NCBI GenBank assembly: GCA_021234155.1 | Contig: JAJEKV010000005.1 | Coordinates: forward strand, 8,178,216 to 8,242,215 | Direction: 5' to 3' | Length of the DNA stretch: 64,000 nucleotides | From: Isoetes taiwanensis | Lineage: Eukaryota > Streptophyta > Lycopodiopsida > Isoetales > Isoetaceae | Shown here: one piece after another, positions 44,273 to 52,752 of the stretch | How the letters are laid out: every line of letters begins with the position of its first letter | Position numbering within the stretch: the first letter of the stretch is position 1 | Translations under genes and position numbers: made by a program | Notes under the pieces: generated by a model | Databases searched by the model: none | Told to the model about the DNA's origin: nothing | What the model saw: only the letters and a program-made list of their open reading frames with translations

Positions 44273-45803
44273 TCAGTGGCCTCCCGAAAGCCTGAAGAAG
44301 TTCTTGACATCCCTGAATCGGAGGCCTTTGCCGAGGTTGCGCAAGATGTTCCTCGTTGATCTTCCTTCAAGTGCTCGGGCCATCTCTGGTTCCGGGAGTT
44401 CTGGTGCTGTTGCTGCTACCACCGAAAGTGTTGCATCCCTAAGGTGCCCTCTCGCAAAGTCGAGGCAATGGAGCGCGACTGCCCTGTTGAAAAGAATGAT
44501 GTGATCGGCATGGCCGTATATCTTCGAGTGCTGCCCGAAGCCCGAAAGCGCTATGAGAAGTGCCACGGATTCTTCCCCCCTCTGGCTGAACTCCTTGTGG
44601 AAGACTATCATTTGCCCTTGGCTGAGGGCTGGAAGATAGTAGCGAAGTGCCGCGCCCTTCTCGCGATCCAGTGCCCTTCCTTTGAGCTGCTTCGCCGTAG
44701 GCATCCACCGCCATAAGGTCTTCATGATCCCTCCACATGCTGGTTGCGTTGTCCAAGTTAATGCTGCTGGACCCTTCCCTCATGCTCTGGCTCGAACCGG
44801 CTCGGCTTGAGCTTGGGCCCTTCCCCGGTTTGTAGAGTGTGCTCAGACTCTGCCGGAACTCCTCCTCGAGATGATAGGCTCCTGGCGTCGATAGATCTCC
44901 CTTATCTGGCGATAGGGTTGCTATATCCGACATTGTCTCCCCAAAGATAAGAGTGTCTCTCCGCCGACTCCCTTGGAATCTCCCCGGTATGAGTAGTCGA
45001 TGATGTACATTGCTCTTCCCGTGTGCTATCATACCCAAGAGCTCGTCGATTCAAGACCCCGCTTCGACGATGGGACAAATTGAGGATGTCATTTGCAAAA
45101 TGTACTCCTCCCCCGTCGATGACTATCGGCGACAAAAGGTACGTGATGCCGATTTGGTGGGTCGATAGTCGTTCTCACATCGTCGTCATGCCTCGGCGCA
45201 TATCTCCGCATTCTTGTTGCCTCCACGCTCTCCCATTCTGGGTTCTGCTCCCCTAGCCGCTCGTAGTCTTCATGGATGCTCAGAGATGGTGCCCCCGGCG
45301 CCGCGTCCGTAATATTCGTAGGGCGGAGGACTCTATATTCGAGGATTTGATCCCGGGCCCTACGTATCAAGTGGCGCTAAGTCTAAGGGCTGAAATGGAG
45401 GGTTCCCCTACTTTGTTGATTGACTTATAGTGCATGAAGAGGGCAAGGGCTGCCCCCAGTGAGAGGTACCTATGCCTATTATGTCTGCAGGTCATGTAAT
45501 CGGGCATGGTCCTAGTCCTATCCCATAGCTGCTTCTTGCCTCTCGGATCCCCGCCAGCTCTCGACCTAAGGCTTGGGTAAGTGTCTCAAGAGAAACCCAA
45601 TTCCCTCCCCTAGGAGGCATCCTAACTTCCTAAGGCGGGGACCTGCTGTCATATTGGCACATAATGTCTGTGTAGTAGGGTGTTCTAGTCAAAGTTGCGT
45701 GAAGATCAAACAAGTGATCAAACACGAAGGCTTGATCTACCGGAAGCACATGGATATGGCTGGCGAAGATTGTACCATCTCTCAAAGTTCTTTGCCGGGC
45801 CAT
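44273..45803 (-). pseudogene. Extra retrotransposon ORF X, uncharacterised, frameshifted
   Basis: A possible start at about 45,800 reads ARQRTLRDGTIFASHIHVLP then AFVFDHLFDLHATL and CQYDSRSPP. Later minus-strand frames read HRYLSLGAALALFMHYKSIN, LSIHEDYERLGEQNPEWE, DIATLSPDKGDLSTPGAYHL, SLSTLYKPGKGPSSSR, and finally ALRYYLPALSQGQMIVFHKE through FRDVKNFFRLSGGH and a stop. These blocks follow one another in the same direction but change phase four or more times. No domain is recognised. It lies between the H3-like ORF and gag, so it is not a normal gag-pol component. Confidence 0.5.
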
Positions 45804-45910
45804 TGAGCGTAAAAAGGGTGTAGAAAATGGCTTGCAAAGATCGGTGGAGGATCGAGAAAATCGCCTAAGGGGTGGGAGCGATTCAGAGGAAGAAAAATGG
45901 CAAATGAGAC

Positions 45911-45922
45911 CTATTTTTATAG
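45911..45922 (-). promoter_or_regulatory. TATA-like box upstream of ORF X
   Basis: CTATAAAAATAG on the minus strand, about 110 bp before the first ATG of ORF X. It may drive a subgenomic transcript. Prediction only. Confidence 0.35.
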
Positions 45923-46600
45923 ACTATGGGTGACCTCGGGTTTTGTGCAAAAAGGTGCTTACCTAAGACGACCTTGGTTCTATGGCTCTGGGTGTCCAAA
46001 TGAACTACCATGAAGTGCAAACTTAAGCAAAACAAAGCAAGAAACACTACATGGCAATTTGTTGCATCAAATTTGGCTAATTTGGGCCAAAGATGGCCCG
46101 ACCCGGGTGAATCCGCGCGGATGGCCTCCGCGTCGCGGACGCAGGCGCATTTGGCGCGGCCTCATCCGGTTGGCCCGTTTTGGGTCAATTTTTGGCCAAT
46201 TTAGGGAATTTGGAGATGCTAATATGGCTAATTGGGCCGATTCTAACCTAACTAGCAACTTATTTTGAGCAAAACTGACACCAAAAAGCATGTTTATGGG
46301 GGTAGGCGGGTGAATCCGCAATGTGGCACGCCCAGCGTCGAGGACGCAGAGGCCATTGGCGCGGTCTCACCCGACTGGCCAAATTTTTGCATTTTTGATG
46401 ATTTTTTTGCCAAAATTTTGTTGTAGTCATGATTTCGAGGGTGTTTCTAGGCATGCTATGAAGAATTCTACCACAATTGGGTTCTATTTCCTATCTTTCA
46501 AGCATACAATATTTTTCTAATTTATAGAGGAAACTGACTTTTATATTAATAAGAAACATAGTTACATGAAAATTTTAATTCTTCTACAAAATTTACAAAA
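45923..46600. other. Spacer between ORF X and the H3-like ORF, with a diverged duplication
   Basis: No gene. A segment of about 90 bp (GGGTGAATCCGC, then GCGTCG-GGACGCAG and a TTGGCGCGG block) occurs at 46,100-46,190 and again, diverged, at 46,308-46,395. Confidence 0.55.
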
Positions 46601-46608
46601 TTTGAGGC

Positions 46609-47697
46609 CTAGGGCCTCTCCCTGCGGATTCTCCGTGCTAAGTGGATGTCCTTCGGCATGAGGGTTACCCGCTTAGCATGGATAGCGCAGAGGTTTCCCT
46701 CCTCGAAGAGCTGCACCAGCTCTGCTTCGGCGGCCTCTTGCAGAGCCCGGGTCATTAGAGGGGTAACCCTGTAATCGGTCCGGAACTGCTGCAACACCTC
46801 TCTAAGGAGACGCTCGAAGGGCGCCTTCCTTATCAGGAGATTCGTGCACATCTGGAAGTGCCGAATCTCCCTAAACACCCGGGCGTATGTGCTATTTGGC
46901 CCGTGGTGAACCCTCTTGGGTTTTTCCGGCCTCGGTGGGGGTGGCTTGGGCTGGTTCTTCTTCGGCCTGCCCCCCACTACGACGCGCTGCACCTCCTGCT
47001 GGCAATACCACTCATTGTACCTCGTCCAACGACGAAGGTACTCCTGGTATGCCACCATCTTCCGTTTGAACTCCCGGTCCTGCTGGAGCGCGAATGCCCG
47101 CTCCCCTACCTTTTGTTTCTTCACCACCTTAGGTGGTTCCGGCCACTTAGGGTAGGGTGGCCTAGCGTCGGGGTCCTGCTGCCCCTCCTCCTCCTCTTCC
47201 TCCACCTGCGGCTCCTCTTCTGGCCGGGGCTCTTGAATAACGACGGTCCGGCGAGGCCCGTCGTTCCTTCTCTTCGTCCGCCTCTCCTCCTCCCTCAGCT
47301 CCCTCTCCCGCTCCCGCTTCTTCCTGGCGGCCCTCTCCTCCGGCCACTCTGCTACTTTTTCCTTTCCCTTCTTCTTGGGCACTGAAGGCCCCGCTTCCTC
47401 CACCTGCTGCTGCACCTGCTCCTCCCCCTCTTCTTCCACCTCGGTGTCCGAGGGCCCGAAATGGCGAGACTCGCCGGTCCTCTGAGTACCTGCCGATGGA
47501 GAACTGCTGCTGGGAGTCTCCTCGGCGTCATGGAAGGAGGCTTCACTGCTGCTACTGCTGCTGGGGGGAAGCTCCTCTTCCCCTTTCTTGGGTCGGAGGT
47601 GCTCCGGGATCTTCTTCACATGTCGCCCTGCTGCCTGCGCCATGGAGAGGGTAGGTCTTGTTCCAGGCTTCCTGTAGGTTTGTTTGGTGCGAGCCAT
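46609..47697 (-). CDS. Histone H3-like protein with a ~230-residue tail insertion, encoded by the chromovirus
   Basis: 362 codons on the minus strand, uninterrupted, ATG at 47,695-47,697. Residues 1-10 are [10 protein letters not shown] (H3: ARTKQTARK, so K4, R8 and K9 positions are kept and S10 is Pro). Residues 22-38 ([17 protein letters not shown]) resemble H3 around K36-R42. Residues ~39-268 are an insertion: poly-Ser and poly-Glu tracts, Lys/Arg-rich helices, and an aromatic helix ([17 protein letters not shown]). Residues 269-362 align without gaps to H3 from the alphaN helix to the C-terminus: [62 protein letters not shown]3 contacts C110, H113, K115, R116, K122 and R129 are kept. Loop 1 has canonical H3 length, not the CENH3 type. 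Nothing of this kind is a standard retrotransposon gene. Confidence 0.92.
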   Translation of the reverse strand: MARTKQTYRKPGTRPTLSMAQAAGRHVKKIPEHLRPKKGEEELPPSSSSSSEASFHDAEETPSSSSPSAGTQRTGESRHFGPSDTEVEEEGEEQVQQQVEEAGPSVPKKKGKEKVAEWPEERAARKKRERERELREEERRTKRRNDGPRRTVVIQEPRPEEEPQVEEEEEEGQQDPDARPPYPKWPEPPKVVKKQKVGERAFALQQDREFKRKMVAYQEYLRRWTRYNEWYCQQEVQRVVVGGRPKKNQPKPPPPRPEKPKRVHHGPNSTYARVFREIRHFQMCTNLLIRKAPFERLLREVLQQFRTDYRVTPLMTRALQEAAEAELVQLFEEGNLCAIHAKRVTLMPKDIHLARRIRRERP

Positions 47698-47782
47698 ATC
47701 TTATGGTTCAGAAAATGGGTGACGAAGGGCTGGGCAAGAGAGGGTTGGAGGTGAAGGGTTGGAGAGAGAAAATGAGGTGTCA

Positions 47783-47794
47783 GATATTTAAAAA
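47783..47794 (-). promoter_or_regulatory. TATA-like element upstream of the H3-like ORF
   Basis: TTTTTAAATATC on the minus strand, about 90 bp before the ATG, followed by a pyrimidine-rich leader (CATTTTCTCTCTCC). This layout suggests its own promoter rather than reliance on the LTR. No histone octamer box was seen. Confidence 0.35.
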
Positions 47795-48259
47795 GGAGGG
47801 TCCCTGGGAATATTCTCCTACCATAATTACCCCTATTTATTAGCCCCCCCTTATTAATTACAAGATATTTAATTAATTATTTAACTATTAATGTATATAT
47901 TAACCTATATTAATTGATATTATCTTTAAATTTTCGAATTTTCCTAATGGTTCGAAGTGCAATTTATGAATTTGCGCCATTTTTCACCTGGGTCTCCGAT
48001 TGGCATGATTCTTCGACCCATTTTAGGTGAAATTTGATGCAGATGCATAATTTTCACTCCAAATTTACTAGAAGGTTCGTTTGACTTCCTCAATTCTTCA
48101 TCTAACACTTAGCCTAATTCCTGACCCACTACCTAGGAGAAAAATTTTTCCCCCATTTTCGCGGTTTGATGGTGGAAATGTTTATTTCACACCCCTATAG
48201 GCCTGTTAGACTACTTCATGGTTATGGTCAGTGCTAGTTCTTGGTCAACCAAGAACATC
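47795..48259. other. Chromovirus leader between PBS and the H3-like gene
   Basis: AT-rich with no frame; contains alternating TTAATTA-type sequence at 47,850-47,930. Confidence 0.5.
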
Positions 48260-48271
48260 GCTCTGATACCA
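48260..48271 (-). promoter_or_regulatory. Primer-binding site, initiator tRNA-Met
   Basis: TGGTATCAGAGC on the minus strand lies one base inside the 5' LTR. It is complementary to the 3' end of plant initiator tRNA-Met, the usual primer of plant LTR retrotransposons. Confidence 0.92.
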
Positions 48272-48272
48272 T

Positions 48273-49918
48273 TGTGACGCTCCTCGCTAAACATCACGCG
48301 GTACACCGCAGTACACTTTCGGCAGAAATCCCCATCCGGCTCGGCAACCGCGATGGGCCCTTCGTCTACCCCCCAACTCGAGGTGACTCTTAGTGCGGGG
48401 AGGGAACACGAAGGTGTCTTGCGCGCCCTTCCCTATGGGCTCCTATAACAAATGAGGCGATAACACGTCAGAACTAGCATCAACATATACAACTACTACC
48501 TCGAGGGTAGTGCATCGCACATCAACCAATGCAAAGATGATAATCACGAATAGTAAAACATGAGAGCTCCTACCCCCTCCGGACTTCGTGGGAGGATGAC
48601 CGACCGGGCTAGGCCTCAAGATAGAGCGCACCAGAGTCATGGCAATGGCGGGGCTGGCATAGAACAATGGCTAGGGTTGACCACTCCATCCGCCCCTCCC
48701 AGTGCATACTTTGCAGATGGGCTGGACCAGGGGCTCGACAGGACTCTAGCCTTCCTGGATCACGCAATCCCATGGCATCACCCATCGGGACTACTCCAGG
48801 TTGCATCTCCCCGGGTCCAAGAGGCGGGAAGGGTTGCATCTCCCCTTCCTGTGGTCTAGAGGTGCCGTGGCTAGAGAATCGTGGCGACACCGCGATTAGT
48901 GCCAGACCGAACCCCCAAAGCGAGAGCCAAGCCAACACTTGCGGCTCTCCGAGAGGCGAGGGCAACACCATTGCCCGGGAGGTGTCCGGACCCATGCTCG
49001 CCCACACGGCGACCGACCATAAGCCTAGCCCACTATGGGATCCCCCTCGCCCCCACTTTCGGCGGGGATCCTCCCTCCACTTTCCCTCTAGCCCGTTATC
49101 CGGGTGCTGAGTCATATCATAGCCTCAATAGCCCGGTGGGCTCCTATGCACAAAGCCGCAACTAATAGGAACTAAGGGATCTACTCTAGGAGCATACTAC
49201 ATATGGCTCTAGGTCTCTACCCCCCTTCCCAATACAAGAGGAGCAAACATGATCAACCATCATCACATAATCATCACATCATGAGAATAATCATAAGAAG
49301 AACATCTTAACCTAATCATACAACTAACTAATAGTTAGGGTTCCTTGATTAGGGTTCAAGATGTTGAATATGGGTTCTAGGATGGCTCTACTCTAGATAC
49401 AAAATACTAGCACATCTGGAATGCTAATCCCAGATGAGCTATCACAACTACTATTCTACCTACCTGCTCCTGATGCTCTCCCTCCAGATCCGGGCACCTC
49501 CATGGTCTTTGACTCACAAGCTGCTGTTCCTACTCCAAGAACGAGTCTACCCTGCTGGGGCTGTTGCACCAGCCTATGCCACAACAAACGATGTTCGAAA
49601 CGGGGTTTCGAACGAGTAGGTGAGTCTCTGGGTGCTAGGGCTGGAAAGAGGTCTAGGGTTAGGGTTTATGCCTATATAAGTTAGGTCCACCTAGGATGCC
49701 ACGTGGCACCAATCGGGTGAGTCCTGTGTGGCGGTGCCCCAATAGGTTAAGGCCACGTGGATAATGGCTTAACCTATGGTTGGCTAAGTTATGAGAATAA
49801 CTTAGCCATGCCCCCTAGTGCCACAATCTATGGTATACAAGGCTATGAAGATAGACTTGTATGGTGACGGATCCAGGAATATACGTATTTATGGCGTATA
49901 TTCCCCTGGACCGTCACA
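48273..49918 (-). repeat. 5' LTR of the chromovirus (1646 bp)
   Basis: It begins TGTGACGCTCC and ends GGACCGTCACA (plus strand), matching the 3' LTR end to end, with target duplication ATGAG directly after it. Confidence 0.95.
49672..49680 (-). promoter_or_regulatory. TATA-like box of the 5' LTR
   Basis: CTTATATAG on the minus strand, 238 bp inside U3. Transcription would start about 30 bp further on and run toward the H3-like gene. Confidence 0.5.
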
Positions 49919-49923
49919 ATGAG
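49919..49923. repeat. Target-site duplication ATGAG, right
   Basis: Directly follows the terminal CA of the 5' LTR and matches 36,731-36,735. Confidence 0.9.
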
Positions 49924-49954
49924 TAAGGAAGCTAAGACAAGGGACCTTCTGAAG
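49924..49954 (+). pseudogene. Host-gene exon, 3' part, split by the retrotransposon
   Basis: It reads KEAKTRDLLK in the phase set by 36,680-36,735 and ends at a GTAGTC donor. Without the element the two pieces form one 29-codon exon. Confidence 0.5.
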
Positions 49955-50640
49955 GTAGTCTTCTATCTGATTTTTCATGAATGGGAAAATGATGTTTTAG
50001 CAGTACATGGACATGCGCCAATTTTTTTATGTAATTTGCGTAAATATCTCCTTTACAGTAAAGAATTGCTTTGTTCTCTTATCCAAAAGAAACATCTAGT
50101 CTCCTTACTCTGCTTGGCACAATTGTTTTTTCATCTTGAGATAAAGGAAAAAGTTGGAGTTTGAGTATCCATGCACTTCTAGATAATGTAGTGGCTTGAT
50201 AGTGGTAGAACAGTCAAATGTTGCAAATCTTTGAAGGTGCTCTGGCATATTGTTGCTTTTCTTACAGAACTTTACCTTTTTACTGTCCAAATGTTTGGTT
50301 GTTTGCCTTTCTGTAAACTCCCTTGAATTGATGATAGCATTGATTTTATCTCCAATCACAAATTTTCAGCATTGACGATGGCCTTTGCCTACTCTGGGTA
50401 CGTCTTTCCGGCAGGGAGAGATAAGTGCTTGCTATTCCAAGAGCAACTTGCAGTTTACTTGGTCTCAAAATTATTTACGTGTTGTCTTCTATCTTCCAAA
50501 CAAGTTTGCCTACACTAAATTGAAGGACACTCTGCATGTCATATTGAGCTTTTACATAAGTTAACTTACATTTTGAAAACCTTATTCGTGTTGAAAGAGA
50601 TGTCTAGTTTGTTGTGTTTCTACCATTAAACTGAACATCT
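49955..50640. other. Probable host-gene intron
   Basis: AT-rich, T-rich sequence with only short chance frames. It separates the split exon from WD40-gene sequence at 50,700 onward. Confidence 0.4.
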
Positions 50641-50699
50641 CATAATTATCCAATGCTTTTTTCGAACACCATTATGTACTTCAGCATTAAAAGGAGTTC

Positions 50700-51360
50700 T
50701 ATGTTGATGCGAATCGAGAAACCAACATCTGCGACTCAAGCGACCACTCACTTGGCCAAGATTGTCTCTCGGCGGCATTAGAGATGAAGATAATAGTGCC
50801 AAGGCTATAGTTGGCACGAGTCTTTGCTTGAACCGCCAATGCCGGCCGATCTTCATAATCTATCTTCAACGTAACCTAGTAAAGACAAGCTACCAAGGAT
50901 ATCTATTGTTGATGCTATTGCAAAATGACCGCGGGGATGCTATTAAGGCACTTACGTAAATATCGAGAGCGGTCTTCTGCGACAAAGGATCATCAAAACC
51001 GTGGTCTATATTTACTTAGAAGGTTCTTGGTTTACCATCCCAAAGGATGATGAGTCTCATGGTCTTTGGGACACTTCAAGGAGAGGTGGTTGTGGTTAAC
51101 CATGAAGATGAGAAGATAGTAGGCTATGTGCGTGGCACTCCACAGAGTGTACTTGGGCTATGTTGGCTGAACAAAGCTCCAGATAAGGTATGGTGCTATA
51201 TTTGTCCTCTTCCTGTGTTTTAATTTCTTGCCATTGCTGATTGAATCAATATTTTTACAGCTCATTTCCGGATCTGAGGATGGGTCTTTACAGTTTTATG
51301 ACATTAATCTTATGCGGACTAGGATGGTTTTGGCAAGTAAAACTGCAGAGGCAAGCAGCC
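50700..51360 (+). pseudogene. WD40-repeat gene fragment, copy A
   Basis: Decayed exon frames: NRETNICDSSDHSLGQDCLS (about 50,710-50,770), SKDKLPRISIVDAIAK (about 50,880-50,930), GDAIKALT, then LRRFLVYHP-like and LMVFGTLQGEVVVVNHEDEK, IVGYVRGTPQSVLGLCWLNK ending PDK at a GTATGG donor (51,189). After an acceptor at 51,260 the next exon reads LISGSEDGSLQFYDINLM. GSEDGSLQFYD is a WD40 strand pattern, and the preceding exon resembles WD40 repeats of a plant LRR/WD40-type protein. Frame errors occur in the first exon. It is likely part of the same host gene as the exons at 36 kb. Confidence 0.6.
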
Positions 51361-51724
51361 TACTACATACAATTCGTAGTCCCACAATATACACATATGA
51401 GAATTTTGAAAGCCTCACTTCTGTGCATATCAATTCAACTGATGATGTTATAAGAACTTATAATAAAGTTATAAGTTGCTATTATGCAATTTCTGGCCAT
51501 GCAATCATGTAATTTAGTAATCATATGAACCATGCAATGATGTGATTTTATGAATAATCCTACCTTATAATAATGAACCATAGGAAGCTATAATAATGAC
51601 CTTAGGAAGTCTAGGAGCCATGCAATCATGAACCATTTCAACATTTCAACATTATAAACCATTGGCCAACATTGGCTAAGAATTGTGAAGCTATTTGATC
51701 TTGTTGATCTTGCCTTATAAACTT
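50811..51724. repeat. 914-bp direct repeat, left copy
   Basis: From TTGGCACGAG to GCCTTATAAACTT it matches 61,248-62,157 nearly base for base. It includes the second WD40 exon and 370 bp of AT-rich sequence beyond it. It abuts the left side of CACTA element 2. Confidence 0.9.
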
Positions 51725-51779
51725 AAGGGTATTTAGGGTCACTTTTTGTATCATTTTTTCCCTCAAAATCACATGCTGA

Positions 51780-52560
51780 AAATATTTTAAAAGTGACATA
51801 ATAAGTGACCTAACGCGTTGACGTAATTACGTCATCAATAGTGTCACTTTTATCGTCATAAATAATGACAGGAATACAGGCAGTACTATTGTCACTATTA
51901 CTGTTATATACTGTATCACAAGTATTAATAGACATAGCATCATCTATATAGTCACTAGACATGCCATCTACCACATCACAAATAATGTCACGCGTGTTGA
52001 TAAAGATAGGGCCATTATTGTTGTCATTTATAACGTCAAATATAATGACATCCACGTAGTCACCAATAAAGATAGGGGATGATAGAAATGGGGTCATTAC
52101 GTTGGTCACTAATAACATCAAAAATAATGCTACAAATAAGGTTAGTACTTATGCCACATCTATTGTCACACATAGGGTCATTATGTTGGTCACTAATAGC
52201 ATCAGATAGATAGACACATGGGGTCCTAACGTTGGTCAGAAATAATGCCACAAATAAGGTTAGTACTTATGCCACATCTATTGTCACACATTTTGATCTA
52301 ATTAATGTCACCTATACCATTGTACAATACATCAACTATAGTGGCACACCAATGATCACAATGACGTTATATATGTCAACGGCAGTATCACGAATAACAA
52401 CAACAATATTATCAAATTTAAGGTCATAATTTGAGGGCCACAAATATGGTCATAATAGGGATATAATTCTAGAGTCACCAGTACCACCATTTTTTGTTAT
52501 CTTGATTTTGCATCATTTGTTGAGCCACATAAAAGTACACTATTAGGGTCATGATACCAT
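51780..52560. repeat. Left subterminal repeats of CACTA element 2
   Basis: Many copies of a GTCAC(T/A)-type word alternate in both orientations. A 40-bp stretch (AAATAAGGTTAGTACTTATG...) is repeated at 52,131-52,170 and 52,250-52,289. Such arrays are the binding sites of the TNPA-type protein in CACTA elements. Confidence 0.75.
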
Positions 52561-52752
52561 TTTGCAATAATCAAATACAACCATAAAAATTTTACAAAAA
52601 GGACATTACTTAATCACAACATGAGAAGATCAAAATGTACTGATCATTTATTATAACTAACACAATTCTTAACATAGAAGAAGTGATTTTTCAAGTTCAA
52701 TATCGAGCAAATTCACAAAACAAAAAATGAAAAGAAACTGCAATTTAGGTGC

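Larger units (their letters stand above)
36736..49918 (-). mobile_element. Complete Ty3/gypsy chromovirus carrying a histone H3-like gene
   Basis: A 13.2-kb element in minus orientation. LTRs (TGTGACG...CGTCACA) lie at 36,736-38,387 and 48,273-49,918, with an ATGAG target duplication. The primer site TGGTATCAGAGC is complementary to initiator tRNA-Met; a purine-rich PPT lies next to the 3' LTR. Gene order on the minus strand: histone H3-like ORF, an uncharacterised broken ORF, gag, protease, RT, RNase H, integrase, chromodomain. RT-before-integrase order and the chromodomain place it in the Ty3/gypsy chromoviruses. gag-pol has many frame breaks, so it is not autonomous as read here. It inserted into an exon of a plus-strand host gene. 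Confidence 0.95.

Noticed and set aside
46858-47385. Plus-strand frame of 175 codons opposite the H3-like ORF
   Set aside because: It is the antisense shadow of the H3-like gene; it is Leu/Pro-rich with no domain.
46609-47697. H3-like ORF as a centromeric histone (CENH3)
   Set aside because: Loop 1 of the fold has the same length as canonical H3, and the N-terminal ARTKQT is canonical. CENH3 normally has a longer loop 1 and a divergent tail. The insertion lies at the tail-alphaN junction instead.
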